Of a DNA stretch of 64,000 nt, positions 33,016 through 41,851 are shown one piece after another (the stretch's first letter is position 1; every line of letters begins with the position of its first letter). The position numbers and the translations under genes were made by a program. This stretch comes from Leadbetterella sp. (GTDB lineage: Bacteria > Bacteroidota > Bacteroidia > Cytophagales > Spirosomataceae), in contig JAHBUH010000002.1 of NCBI GenBank assembly GCA_019638185.1, positions 248,001 to 312,000 on the forward strand, read 5' to 3'. The notes under the pieces were generated by a model that saw only the letters and a list, made by a program, of their open reading frames with translations, was not told the DNA's origin and did no database searches.

Positions 33016-34161
33016 TTACACTTTCGTCCACTTCTCGCTCCGGCTGCTCTCCAGGATGCTCTCTGCGATCAGCAGCTCGCGGTAGCCGTCAGCGAAGGTG
33101 GGGAATTTCGGTTCGGCCGGCTGTTTTCCTTCCTCGATGGCCGCGTAAACCTCTTTGAACATCTGCTTGGAGGTATCGCCGAAACCTTCGTTATGCCCGC
33201 CGGGGTAGGTGATCAGCGGTCTTACCTCGGGCTGCACCAGGGAAGGATCCCGCATGAACAGTTCGTTCGCGGAATTTCTTCTTCCTATCCACATCTCGTT
33301 TGGCGCTTCGGAGTTAAAAGCTATGGTGCAGTTAGACCCGGAGATCTCCAGTTTCAACTGGTTTTTACGGCCGGCGGAAACCTGGGAAACGGTCACCGAG
33401 CCTTTGTTGCCGTTATCAAATCGCAGCAGGATGGTGGCATGGTCTTCGGTGTTAATGGTTACATCGGCGTAGTCTTCCGGGGTCAGCATTTTGCCGGAAT
33501 AGGTTTCTACGGGCTTCAGCGGCTTTTTGCGGGTCTTATGAATGATATTGAAATCGGCAAAAACTTCGGTGATCTTCAGGCCGGAGGTGTATTCGATCAT
33601 ATCGATCAGGTGGGAGCCGATGTCGGCCACGGCCCGGGTATCGCCTGATTTATCGGGTTCCAGGCGCCAGCTGTAGTCGGTTTCAAAAAACAGCCAGTCC
33701 TGCAGGTAAGAGCCCAGGATGCTGTACACCTCGCCCAGTTCCCCTTTTTCGCGCAGGGTTTTGATCTGCCGTACCAGCGGGTAGTACCGCAGGTTAAAGT
33801 GAACGGCATTGACCAGGCCTTTTTGGGCGGCCAGCTCCACCAGTTCTTTGGCTTCGTTAACGTCTGTGGCCAGGGGTTTTTCACAGATCACGTGTTTCCC
33901 GGCTTCCAGCACGGCTTTGGCCTGGCGGAAATGGAGGAAGTTAGGCGTACAGATGTGCACGGACTGGATGTCTTCCATGGCCAGGAGCTGATCAAAAGTG
34001 CAGGGCCTTTCAATGCCCAGCTGTTCGGCCTTGGCGGTAGCCAGCTCGATATTTACTTCACAAAGGGCCACCACATCTACATTGGGCAGCCTTCTTAATG
34101 CCTCGATGTGCGCTGGTCCTATGAATCCCGTGCCTACCACACCTACTTTGACTTTAGACAT
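33016..34161 (-). CDS. Gfo/Idh/MocA family NAD(P)-dependent oxidoreductase
   Basis: 381 residues with the Rossmann start KVGVVGTGFIGPAHIEAL (GxGxxG at about 10-15), the family's EKPLATDVNEAKEL loop with its Lys-Pro near residue 95, and the C-terminal substrate domain containing VADIGSHLIDMIEY (the active-site His loop). It oxidises or reduces a sugar or inositol hydroxyl using NAD(P), in the cytoplasm because no signal peptide is visible. A repeat-bearing 112-bp gap separates it from the isomerase gene. Function in a two-step inositol-type or 3-keto-sugar route is an inference. Confidence 0.88.
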   Translation of the reverse strand: MSKVKVGVVGTGFIGPAHIEALRRLPNVDVVALCEVNIELATAKAEQLGIERPCTFDQLLAMEDIQSVHICTPNFLHFRQAKAVLEAGKHVICEKPLATDVNEAKELVELAAQKGLVNAVHFNLRYYPLVRQIKTLREKGELGEVYSILGSYLQDWLFFETDYSWRLEPDKSGDTRAVADIGSHLIDMIEYTSGLKITEVFADFNIIHKTRKKPLKPVETYSGKMLTPEDYADVTINTEDHATILLRFDNGNKGSVTVSQVSAGRKNQLKLEISGSNCTIAFNSEAPNEMWIGRRNSANELFMRDPSLVQPEVRPLITYPGGHNEGFGDTSKQMFKEVYAAIEEGKQPAEPKFPTFADGYRELLIAESILESSRSEKWTKV

Positions 34162-34289
34162 ATTTTTTTAAGGTTTAATTTTTAAGTTTTGGAGGCCACA
34201 AGATAGGAAATTTTATTGGAACAAAACGGGGCCGGAGTAGAAAAGACGGCCGGCTTATCCGTATTTTTGTTTTTAAAAGTAATTGGGAT

Positions 34290-35012
34290 TTGAAATACCT
34301 GGTCATTGATGCCGGAAATACGTCTGTTAAGGCGGGTTTCTTTGAGGATACCCGCCTGGTGAAGGTGAAAAGATACGGCTCGGCTTACGAGGCGGCGGCG
34401 GATACCGGCGCGTATGCGGATACACCGGTGATCCTGGCCTCCGTGGCGCATTCTGAAGAAGAGCTTAAGGCGATCTTTGCCGGTTTCCGCCGGAAGATCC
34501 TCCTGAGCCCGGCCACGCCGGTGCCCCTGAAAAATGCGTACGAGAGCCGGGAAACGCTGGGTTATGACCGCCTGGCGGCAGCGGTAGGGGCTAACGGGCG
34601 CTTCCATGACCGGAACTGCCTGATCGTGGATATCGGTACGGCGGTGAAGTACGACCTGGTTTCCGCGGAGAATGCGTTTGTGGGCGGGGTGATATCGCCG
34701 GGCCGGAAAATGAGATTTAATGCTTTACATACTTTTACAAAGAAACTTCCGTTAGTAGATGCAACAGACATTCCGGCACTGGTGGGTACCAATACCGAAG
34801 CCTGCCTGAGAAGCGGGGTACTGAACGGTATGGTGGCCGAACTGAACGGAATGATCGGGAGTTACCAGGAATCTTATAATCCGGTAGTTTTATTGTGTGG
34901 CGGTGATGCCCCGCACTTTGAAACTCAAATAAAATATCCGACCTTTGCAGCTCCAAATCTGGTTTTGGAAGGTTTAATACGAATATTACTTTACAATGTC
35001 GCTGAAGTTTAG
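34290..35012 (+). CDS. coaX: Type III pantothenate kinase
   Basis: 240 residues. The start is a TTG at 34290, since the conserved N-terminal phosphate loop DAGNTSVKAGFFE (residues about 6-18) begins only a few residues after it and no ATG is available. Further CoaX marks are DIGTAVKYDLV (the second acidic motif) and GGVISPGRKM. CoaX phosphorylates pantothenate, the first step of coenzyme A synthesis, and uses a monovalent cation. A TATTTTTG at 34262-34269 may be its -7 box. Its end overlaps the start of the next gene by 17 bp. Confidence 0.9.
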   Translation: MKYLVIDAGNTSVKAGFFEDTRLVKVKRYGSAYEAAADTGAYADTPVILASVAHSEEELKAIFAGFRRKILLSPATPVPLKNAYESRETLGYDRLAAAVGANGRFHDRNCLIVDIGTAVKYDLVSAENAFVGGVISPGRKMRFNALHTFTKKLPLVDATDIPALVGTNTEACLRSGVLNGMVAELNGMIGSYQESYNPVVLLCGGDAPHFETQIKYPTFAAPNLVLEGLIRILLYNVAEV

Positions 35013-36291
35013 ACACTATTTTCTTTTATTATTTCTGGGATTTCATCATTTGTCTTTCGGCCAGGGCCAGGGGCGGAGCCCCTATTCAGCCGTAGGTATC
35101 GGCGAGCTGAGCGATGAAACCAACGCCGTACAGGATATGATGGGCGGCACCGGGGTGTCTTTTGGCAATACATTCTATATCAATGCCTTAAACCCTGCCC
35201 TGGTGGGCAAAGACCGGGTAGTGAACGGCCTGAAATACGTGGCCTTTAATGTGAGCGGAAACGGGTATTTCCGAAACCTGGAACAGGGTAACAGCCTGTC
35301 ACAGGATTTCGGCATGAACCTGTCGAACCTCTCCATGGCTTTCCCCGTACTGAGGCAGTGGACAGTGGGCGTGAGCTTCCGGCCCTACAGTGTGGTAGAT
35401 AATGAGAATTACCTGCGGAAGCCTTTTTCCGGAGGATCTTCCGCCATCAGCAGCTATACATTCAGTGATTACGGCGGGCTATCCAAAGTGGGGCTTACGA
35501 ACTCGTTTACGCTGGCTCGCGGGCTGCATGCCGGTGTGGAGGCACAATATTATTTCGGGAATGTGGTGAGGGATACCACCAGCCTGTTTATCAGCCCCTC
35601 CATGCAGTATAATCGTTATACCGGCCGGAGCAGTCTGAAAGGAGCATCATTAAAAGGAGGCGTGGCTTACCAGCAAAAGCTGAATAAGAAATGGAAGGCC
35701 AATGTAGGAGCTACCTACCAGATGGGCAATAACCTGAAAGGCGAATACCTGAACATCCACCAGCTGCTGGTGGAGGGAACTAACGGCATGATCCCTTCCG
35801 GTGCACCGGATACCCTGGTTATCCGTAACCAGACCACCACTATCCCTGCACGGTATAAAGTGGGGCTGAGCCTGGAAAAAACCTATAAATGGGTCCTGGC
35901 CGCGGAATACGGTTTTACGGATTGGGAAGGCATCAGCCGGCCGTTTGATACCCGGGCAGCACAGACTCTCCGGAACAGTAAAGAAATGAACTTCGGGGTA
36001 GAGTGGATCCCTAACGTGAACTCCACTGCCTATTTTAACCAGGTATTTTACCGGGCCGGATTCAAGTCGGTTACCACACCTTATTACATGAACGGCATCC
36101 AGGTGAAGGATAACAGCTTTTCCCTGGGGATGTCTATGCCGCTGGGTAAAGGCGGAAGCTACGTAGACTGGGCGCTGGCCGTAGGAAGGCGCGGTACGCT
36201 GGACAATAACCTGGTGAAAGAAAATTACGCCCGGATCTCCATGAGCTTCTCGCTGATGCGCGACTGGTTCCACAGGCCGAGAATTCAATAG
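34996..36291 (+). CDS. Outer-membrane beta-barrel protein next to coaX and lptC
   Basis: 431 residues with a signal peptide (FLLLFLGFHHLSFG, then Q). The N-terminus GRSPYSAVGIGELSDE with MMGGTGVSFGNTFYINALNPALV is typical of FadL/PorV-like Bacteroidota barrels, and the rest is a run of alternating strands ending in an aromatic residue-rich strand. It overlaps coaX by 17 bp and is followed by lptC, an order frequently kept in the phylum. Its role (perhaps lipid or envelope related) is not established. Confidence 0.7.
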   Translation: MSLKFRHYFLLLFLGFHHLSFGQGQGRSPYSAVGIGELSDETNAVQDMMGGTGVSFGNTFYINALNPALVGKDRVVNGLKYVAFNVSGNGYFRNLEQGNSLSQDFGMNLSNLSMAFPVLRQWTVGVSFRPYSVVDNENYLRKPFSGGSSAISSYTFSDYGGLSKVGLTNSFTLARGLHAGVEAQYYFGNVVRDTTSLFISPSMQYNRYTGRSSLKGASLKGGVAYQQKLNKKWKANVGATYQMGNNLKGEYLNIHQLLVEGTNGMIPSGAPDTLVIRNQTTTIPARYKVGLSLEKTYKWVLAAEYGFTDWEGISRPFDTRAAQTLRNSKEMNFGVEWIPNVNSTAYFNQVFYRAGFKSVTTPYYMNGIQVKDNSFSLGMSMPLGKGGSYVDWALAVGRRGTLDNNLVKENYARISMSFSLMRDWFHRPRIQ

Positions 36292-36297
36292 TGCCGG

Positions 36298-36380
36298 TAG
36301 CTATGAGCCTTGAGTCATGAGTTAAAAGCGCACCGGGAGGTAGTCAGCTGGTGGCCAATGAATAAGGCTCAAAGCTAAAC
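36298..36380. repeat. Second copy of the AGCTATGAGCC repeat
   Basis: TAGCTATGAGCCTT (36300s) pairs with AAGGCTCAAAGCTA near 36364-36378 with one mismatch over 14 bp, between the outer-membrane protein gene and lptC. The words match those at 32909-33005. Confidence 0.55.
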
Positions 36381-36389
36381 AAGATACAC

Positions 36390-36950
36390 ATGAAAAGCTT
36401 TTGGATACTACTTATTTCCGTACTCATTTTCTCCTGCCAGGAGAAAGAAAATGAGCTCAAAGGAAAAATAGATTACCTGGGGCCTGTATTGGAAGCGGAT
36501 GACATTAACGTGGTGCACAGCGATTCCGGTTATGTACGGATCAAGATGACCACCGCCAAGCAGCTCCGGTACGCCACCGGGGAAGAGTTTTACCCCAAAC
36601 CGGTTTACATTACGTTTGTCGATAAAAAAACCGGGGTGGAGTATTCCCGTGTACGGGGCGACTCGGCCCGTTACCGCAAAAGTGAGAATATTTACCAGAT
36701 GCAGGGCAATGTGCTGGTCAATAATACCCGTGAGAATCAATCCCTGGCCACCGAAGAGCTGTTCTGGAATCCCGGTACCGGCAAAATCTATTCTGAAAAA
36801 AAGGTAGTGATCAAAACCCCCAAAGAAAACTTTACGGCCCTGGGCGGCATGGATGCCGAGCAGGACTTTTCCAGGTACACGCTCCGGAAGTCGAGGGGCA
36901 CGGTGGTGGTAGACTCTATCCGAACCATAGTGGATACTACGGGGCATTGA
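36390..36950 (+). CDS. lptC: LPS export ABC transporter periplasmic protein LptC
   Basis: 186 residues; lipobox-like SVLIFSC at residues about 10-16, then the LptC fold: VRIKMTTAKQLRYATGEEFYPKPVYITF, with VRGDSARYRKSENIYQMQGNVLVN (quoted by parts) and AQDFSRYTLRKSRGTVVVD. LptC hands lipopolysaccharide from the LptBFG extractor to LptA in the periplasm. Bacteroidota LptC is often a lipoprotein, as here. The neighbouring barrel gene and the OstA-like gene 5 kb away belong to the same general process. Confidence 0.78.
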   Translation: MKSFWILLISVLIFSCQEKENELKGKIDYLGPVLEADDINVVHSDSGYVRIKMTTAKQLRYATGEEFYPKPVYITFVDKKTGVEYSRVRGDSARYRKSENIYQMQGNVLVNNTRENQSLATEELFWNPGTGKIYSEKKVVIKTPKENFTALGGMDAEQDFSRYTLRKSRGTVVVDSIRTIVDTTGH

Positions 36951-37083
36951 GGTTCAGTGAACAGCCGCCCGTTATAAATCCCGGTAATAAATATCTGCGG
37001 TGTCTTTTGAGGTATTATAGTCTCTCCGGATACTATTGGAGTTCTCCAGTGGGAGGGTTTTATCAATTTTGGTTATCGTATCT

Positions 37084-37482
37084 TTAACACTTCACCTTCG
37101 CCACTTCCTCCGTTTCCGTGATCTTCTTCTCGCCCCAGCGGTCATTCAGGTAAGTGATGACCTGGGCAATGTCTATGGCGTAGAGCGCGGGGTTTGCGGG
37201 CATATTCACTTCTTTCCCCGTGCTGCCGTTTTGGATGAGGCAGGTGAGGTAGGCCGTTTCACCCAGCTTTGAAGAGGAGGTGAGGGCAGGATAGAGGTTA
37301 CGGAGCCCTTCGCCATTTTTACCGTGGCAGTTGGCGCAGTGGTTCTCGTACAGGTTTTTACCGGAAATCACGAACTGCTCGTAGCGGATCTGCTGTTCGG
37401 ATTTGCAGGCATTAACGGCTATGCAAAAGCCGCTCAATATCAGCCATAAGCTTATCCACTTCCTTTTCTTTAGTGCCGTCAT
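37084..37482 (-). CDS. Lipoprotein cytochrome c
   Basis: 132 residues from MTALKKRKW, with a signal sequence ending in the lipobox AVNAC and one haem-binding CANCH, followed by the typical monohaem spacing with an axial Met in MPANPAL. A longer frame to 37521 exists but the lipoprotein signal defines the start. It overlaps the 3' end of the SCO gene by about 71 bp in a different frame. Such c-type cytochromes pass electrons to terminal oxidases or serve nearby respiratory/copper enzymes; the SCO neighbour suggests work around cytochrome oxidase. Confidence 0.8.
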   Translation of the reverse strand: MTALKKRKWISLWLILSGFCIAVNACKSEQQIRYEQFVISGKNLYENHCANCHGKNGEGLRNLYPALTSSSKLGETAYLTCLIQNGSTGKEVNMPANPALYAIDIAQVITYLNDRWGEKKITETEEVAKVKC

Positions 37483-38026
37483 AAATAGCTCTGATGTGTC
37501 TGTCTTTGTCGATGAGCACAAATGCCCCGCTGTGAATAAAGCCGCCCTCGTCTACGGCGGAAGAGTCTTCCAGGGCCGAAGTGAGGTAGCTGTTCTGGGC
37601 CAGCTTGTAAACATCCGTCTGGGTGCCGGTCAGGAACTGCCACTGATCTGAATGTACACCCAGCTTTTCCCGGTATTTCTTCAAAACCTCCGGGGTATCG
37701 TAGCGGGGGTTAATGGAGTGCGACAGGATCATGAGGGAGTCATTGCCCTTAAATTTGTCATAGATCCGCAGCATCTGGGTCTTCATGAGGGGGCAGATGG
37801 TGGGGCAGGTGGAGAAAAAGAAATCGGCTACATACACTTTACCGGCCACCGCGGCCTGGGTCAGGGTGTCACCGTCCTGGTTCACAAAACTGAAGTCGGG
37901 AATGCTATGGTAGACCGAGTCACCGGCGGCATTCACCTCATGCGGGCCCAGGTAGGGGAGTTCCCTGTTCTGCCGGCCACAGGCCAGTAAAAATAGCCCC
38001 AGGATAAAAATACCGGCCTTTTTCAT
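37412..38026 (-). CDS. SCO family protein (copper chaperone/thioredoxin-like)
   Basis: 204 residues. The lipobox LLACG marks export and lipidation. The thioredoxin-like core contains the copper-binding CPTICP (CxxxC) and the distant His in ILSHSINPRYD, the classic SCO1 ligand set. SCO proteins deliver copper to the CuA centre of cytochrome c oxidase. The stop of this gene lies inside the cytochrome c gene by 71 bp, and its ATG overlaps the next gene's stop by 4 bp (38023-38026), so the three are a translation-coupled unit. Confidence 0.88.
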   Translation of the reverse strand: MKKAGIFILGLFLLACGRQNRELPYLGPHEVNAAGDSVYHSIPDFSFVNQDGDTLTQAAVAGKVYVADFFFSTCPTICPLMKTQMLRIYDKFKGNDSLMILSHSINPRYDTPEVLKKYREKLGVHSDQWQFLTGTQTDVYKLAQNSYLTSALEDSSAVDEGGFIHSGAFVLIDKDRHIRAIYDGTKEKEVDKLMADIERLLHSR

Positions 38027-38445
38027 TGAAATTCTGCGGTTAGCTTTTTGGCATCGCTGATGGAGGAGTCAGTATCGGCTTTCAGACGGAGGATCTCCTC
38101 GTGCAGTTTTTTATAGGTATTCAGCTTTTTAACCTCGTCTTCTTCCGCATTAATGGCGTCTCCGAATTTCACCATCCACTCGTTCATGCCGTCTTCGGCT
38201 TTCAGCATGCGGGTGGAGATGTCCAGGGCTTCGTTCTTCTTTTCCCCGGGTGCATTTTCCACGGCTTTGATCATGGTTTCCCGGATGGAAGGGATTGCCA
38301 TGGACTTAGGCATTACTTCATCATGCCCCTTCACGAGCTCATCGTAGAGCTGCTTCAGTTCAGCGGATGACCCGCTCTTGCAGGATAGCGTGAAAACCAG
38401 GAGTGCCGGAAGGACATATTTCAGGAATTTCATATTTTTCGTCAT
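38023..38445 (-). CDS. Lipoprotein of unknown function in the SCO/cytochrome c unit
   Basis: 140 residues (an inner ATG at 38433, MKFLKYVLPALL, is an equally good start). The lipobox is LSCKS, followed by long charged helices (EVMPKSMAIPSIRETMIKAVENA) with heptad-like spacing, so it is largely coiled. I recognise the sequence type as one often found beside SCO genes in Bacteroidota, without a known function. It overlaps the SCO gene start by 4 bp. Confidence 0.6.
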   Translation of the reverse strand: MTKNMKFLKYVLPALLVFTLSCKSGSSAELKQLYDELVKGHDEVMPKSMAIPSIRETMIKAVENAPGEKKNEALDISTRMLKAEDGMNEWMVKFGDAINAEEDEVKKLNTYKKLHEEILRLKADTDSSISDAKKLTAEFQ

Positions 38446-38451
38446 TTGATT

Positions 38452-40104
38452 CTATAAGCTTAACAATTCACGGGCACTATTCATTGCACTGACCGACGGA
38501 TTTTGTCCACCGATCATCACCGCTATCTCATTCACCCGCTCTTCTTCACTGAGTTTTTTCATGCGGCTCACGGTTTTTTCTTCCGCATCATCTTTATAAA
38601 CAAAGAAGTGGCTGCTGCCCTTGCCGGCTATCTGGGGCAGGTGGGTGATGGCCAGGACCTGCAGGGATCGGGCCATGTCGCGCAGGAGGTTTCCTACCTT
38701 CACGGCCACTTCGCCGGATATACCGGTGTCTATCTCGTCAAAGATGATGGTAGGCAGCTGGGTTTTCTGGGCCAGGATATACTTCAGCGCCAGCATCACC
38801 CGCGAGAATTCCCCCCCGGAGGCCACTTCTTTCAGGGGCTTGGGCGTGCTGCCTTTGTTGGCCGAGAACCGGAAGGTGACGGTATCGGCGCCGTCGGCGG
38901 AAAGCGGTTTTTCCCGGAAGTCGATCTCAAAAACGGCGTTCGGGATGCCCAGTTCGGTCAGCAGGGCGGTTATTTCCTGCTGTAAACGTGCTCCGTGCGC
39001 TTTCCGGGTTTCGGATAGCCGGCCGGCGGCTTCGGTGGCCGCTTCTTCCGCTGCTTTCTTTTCATTTTCCAGCTTTTCAATCTCCTCTGAGAGGTTCAGC
39101 ACGGTGTCTACTTTGGCACTGAGCTCATTTTTCAGGGTGATCAGTTCGGCGGTGGTTTCTACCTGGTGTTTTTTCTGCAATTTGTAGAGATTGCTGAGGG
39201 TATCCTGAATGATCTCCAGGCGGGCGTCGTCGGTTTCCACCCGCGTATTTTCCACTTCCAGTTCCTGGGAAATGTCCTGCAGCTCTATCAGCGAGCTGTT
39301 CAGTCGGTTACGCAGCGCCTGGTACTGTGGCGATAGTTCCGAAATAGAACCCAGGGCCTGAACCCCGTCTTTCAGCAGTTGCAGGGCGGGCATTTCGGGG
39401 TAATTCAGGCTGTCGTAGGCCTGCGCCAGCCGGCGCTTGATCTCTTCGGCATTTTCCAGTACCTGTTGCTCATTTTCCAGTTCGGCCTGGTCTATATTTT
39501 CCGGAGCCAATGCGGTGAGCTCGCTCAGGAGGAAGGCATTGTAATCAAACTCCCGCCGGAGCTGCGCGGCGTGGCTGACCAGCTCGTCGTGGGCTTTTTC
39601 CACCTTGCGGAAAGCCGTGTAGCGGTCGGAAAACTCCCGGAAAACGGCCTGGTTCTGTGCATACAGGTCCAGCAGGTTCAGTTGGAAAGCCTGGGCGGCC
39701 AGGAGCAGGGTATCGTGCTGGGAATGGATGTCCATCAGTTGGTCACCCAGCTCTTTCAGCACATCCAGTGTAACGGGCTGGTCATTGACAAAAGCCCGTG
39801 ATTTTCCGGAAGGGGCCACTTCCCGGCGGATGAGGGTGGTGGTGTCGTAATCGATATCGTTTTCCTCAAAAAACTTTTCCAGGTCACGGCCGGAGAGGTC
39901 AAAAGTGCCCTCCACCACGCATTTTTCGTCTTCGCTGAACAGGGCTTTTACGTCTGCGCGGTTACCCATCAGGAGGCCCAGGGCTCCCAGCATGATCGAC
40001 TTTCCCGCCCCTGTTTCACCGGTAATGATGTTCAGGCCCGGATCCGGCCGGATCTCCAGTTCTTTTATCAGGGCGTAGTTTTTGATGGTCAGATTCTTAA
40101 GCAT
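38452..40104 (-). CDS. recN: DNA repair protein RecN
   Basis: 550 residues from MLKNLTIKNYALIKELEI; the frame extends 21 codons further but into a stretch that contains the TATTTTTG promoter box (40121-40128). Walker A GETGAGKS is at residues about 29-36, followed by the SMC-like ABC head, a long coiled-coil middle, the signature SGGEFSRVMLALK and the Walker B motif TIIFDEIDTGISGEVA near the C-terminus. RecN is an SMC-like ATPase that holds broken ends during recombinational repair in the cytoplasm. Its stop is 6 bp from the preceding lipoprotein start. Confidence 0.94.
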   Translation of the reverse strand: MLKNLTIKNYALIKELEIRPDPGLNIITGETGAGKSIMLGALGLLMGNRADVKALFSEDEKCVVEGTFDLSGRDLEKFFEENDIDYDTTTLIRREVAPSGKSRAFVNDQPVTLDVLKELGDQLMDIHSQHDTLLLAAQAFQLNLLDLYAQNQAVFREFSDRYTAFRKVEKAHDELVSHAAQLRREFDYNAFLLSELTALAPENIDQAELENEQQVLENAEEIKRRLAQAYDSLNYPEMPALQLLKDGVQALGSISELSPQYQALRNRLNSSLIELQDISQELEVENTRVETDDARLEIIQDTLSNLYKLQKKHQVETTAELITLKNELSAKVDTVLNLSEEIEKLENEKKAAEEAATEAAGRLSETRKAHGARLQQEITALLTELGIPNAVFEIDFREKPLSADGADTVTFRFSANKGSTPKPLKEVASGGEFSRVMLALKYILAQKTQLPTIIFDEIDTGISGEVAVKVGNLLRDMARSLQVLAITHLPQIAGKGSSHFFVYKDDAEEKTVSRMKKLSEEERVNEIAVMIGGQNPSVSAMNSARELLSL

Positions 40105-40120
40105 CCGTAAAAGTAAAGTA

Positions 40121-40128
40121 CAAAAATA
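40121..40128 (-). promoter_or_regulatory. Candidate -7 box for recN
   Basis: The minus strand reads TATTTTTG (TAnnTTTG), 16 bp before the recN ATG at 40104. Confidence 0.45.
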
Positions 40129-40300
40129 GTGTTTAAGGGCCAAAGCACCAGCAGGTGCGCGCTTCAAATTACGGAACAGGTGAATTTTGTGCCTGGAAGT
40201 AATTTTTAGGAGGGATTTGGGTGGTAGTTTTTAGTGATTAGATTATTTGCCGGGGGAAGGACGGTTGCCTCGTGGCTGGTCGTTGAGGCGCTAACTTCTG

Positions 40301-40380
40301 ACAGCGGTTCACCGCCCGACTAACTTTTAATAGCGGTTCACCGCCCGGCTAATTACCAGTAGCCAATAGCGGTTATTCGT
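40301..40380 (+). repeat. Dispersed hairpin repeat, copies 2 and 3 plus a partial copy
   Basis: ACAGCGGTTCACCGCCCGACTAAC (40301-40324) and TAATAGCGGTTCACCGCCCGGCTAAT (40328-40352) are two near-identical copies; AATAGCGGTTATTCG at 40365-40379 is a broken third. The core GCGGT-TC-ACCGC is a 5-bp perfect palindrome, as at 10521-10550. These lie in the 301-bp recN-tilS gap (40105-40405); apart from these repeats and the recN -7 box, nothing else was seen there. Confidence 0.75.
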
Positions 40381-40405
40381 CCACCTGGTATTAGAAAGAT
40401 GCCCG

Positions 40406-41725
40406 CTATTCCCCCAATTCCAGATGTAGCACTTTCTGCGTAGAGGCCGTGATCCTGTACGGATCCGCAATACGGTGCCCCGCCAGCCAGAGGATTCCTT
40501 TTGAATCTTCCACCACCCACTGGTCTTTCTTTTCCGAAGCGCTGATTTTGCAGTCTTTGAGGTAATCGGAAACCAGCTTGCTGCCTTTCATGCCGAAGGG
40601 AATGAAACGGTCGCCGTCTTTCCAGGGCCGCATCCGGAGGGGCCAGGATATTTTATCGGCGTCCAGCCAGGCGGTGTAAGGGTTGGAATAATCCGGGTTA
40701 ACCGTAGCTGCAGCGGCCAGGGTTACGGAAAGACGCCGTTCCCCCACCGCGAAAATGCCTGTTTCCGGGATCAGGATCTCCGTGGCCGTTTCTTCCCGTT
40801 TTGGGCTAAGCCGCCAGTGATCTCTTTCCCGCGTGAGGGTATGGGTAGGAGAGAGCACCTTTTTCCCGGTTTCTGAAATGTCCAACACCAGCAGGGTATC
40901 CTGTCGGTTAAAGCCATAGGGTTTCAGGAATTCTTCCAGCACCAGGGTGATGCCGGGTGCAGCGGCCAGTGCTGTCAGCGGGATCCGGATCTCTTTCCCT
41001 GTTTTAATAAGGGTGGCCTCAAAGCGGTTCAGAGCCTGGTTAAAAACAGTTTCCAGGTCCCGGAAGCGCTCCAGGTTTACCGAGAACGTATGCTCCAGCC
41101 CGGGATTGATCTCCTTTAACAGGGGAATTACGCGGTTACGGAGGCGGTTTCGCTGGTAGTGATCGTCGTGGTTAGAGAGGTCTTCCCGCCAGGGGATGCC
41201 GTTCTGCTCCAGGTAGGCCATGATCTGCTCCGGGCGGGCGTAAAGCAGGGGCCGGATGATAACACCGGTCTTTACAGGGATGCCCGTCAGGCCGCGGGGG
41301 CCGGTTCCTTTGGTAAAATTCAATAAAAGGGTTTCGAGGTTATCGTGGAGGTGGTGGGCGGTGGCTACCCGGTGCAGCTCCCGTTCTGCGGCCAGTTCCT
41401 CAAACCAGGCATAGCGAAGCGCACGGGCGGCCATCTGGGTAGACCAGCCCTGCTGCGCGGCATAGGCTTTGGTGTCAAAACTGCGGGTATGAAAGGGCAC
41501 GCTGCGCTCCCGGCAGAAAGCCGCCACCAGGTGCTCGTCGGCATCGGAATCAGCTCCCCGCAGTTTAAAATTTACATGCGCCACTTCCACCGCATACCCT
41601 TCCGCCAGGAAAAGATGCAGAAGCGCCATGGAATCTTTGCCGCCGCTGACGGTCACAAGAATCCTGTGCGTCTTCTGGCAAAGATCATGGGCGGAAACGG
41701 TTTTTTGGAAGATATCGCGTAGCAT
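40406..41725 (-). CDS. tilS: tRNA(Ile)-lysidine synthase
   Basis: 439 residues from MLRDIFQKTVSAHDL, ten codons inside the longest open frame. The ATP-binding PP-loop SGGKDS is at residues about 27-32, the N-type ATPase domain extends to about 230 with HHLHDNLETLLLNF and RPLLYARPEQI, and the C-terminal substrate domain follows, including FIPFGMKGSKLVSDYLKDCKIS. TilS converts C34 of the AUA-reading tRNA-Ile to lysidine. It is essential in nearly all bacteria that use it and here stands alone. Confidence 0.92.
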   Translation of the reverse strand: MLRDIFQKTVSAHDLCQKTHRILVTVSGGKDSMALLHLFLAEGYAVEVAHVNFKLRGADSDADEHLVAAFCRERSVPFHTRSFDTKAYAAQQGWSTQMAARALRYAWFEELAAERELHRVATAHHLHDNLETLLLNFTKGTGPRGLTGIPVKTGVIIRPLLYARPEQIMAYLEQNGIPWREDLSNHDDHYQRNRLRNRVIPLLKEINPGLEHTFSVNLERFRDLETVFNQALNRFEATLIKTGKEIRIPLTALAAAPGITLVLEEFLKPYGFNRQDTLLVLDISETGKKVLSPTHTLTRERDHWRLSPKREETATEILIPETGIFAVGERRLSVTLAAAATVNPDYSNPYTAWLDADKISWPLRMRPWKDGDRFIPFGMKGSKLVSDYLKDCKISASEKKDQWVVEDSKGILWLAGHRIADPYRITASTQKVLHLELGE

Positions 41726-41851
41726 AAGAATAATTCGCCCGGAACGAATAAGCACAAAGATGGTTTAAATCTTTGCCTTTTACTCAAAAAATATACATGA
41801 AATTAGAGCCGGGAACAAATTTTAAACCTTTTCATGCGTTATTTTTGCCTG

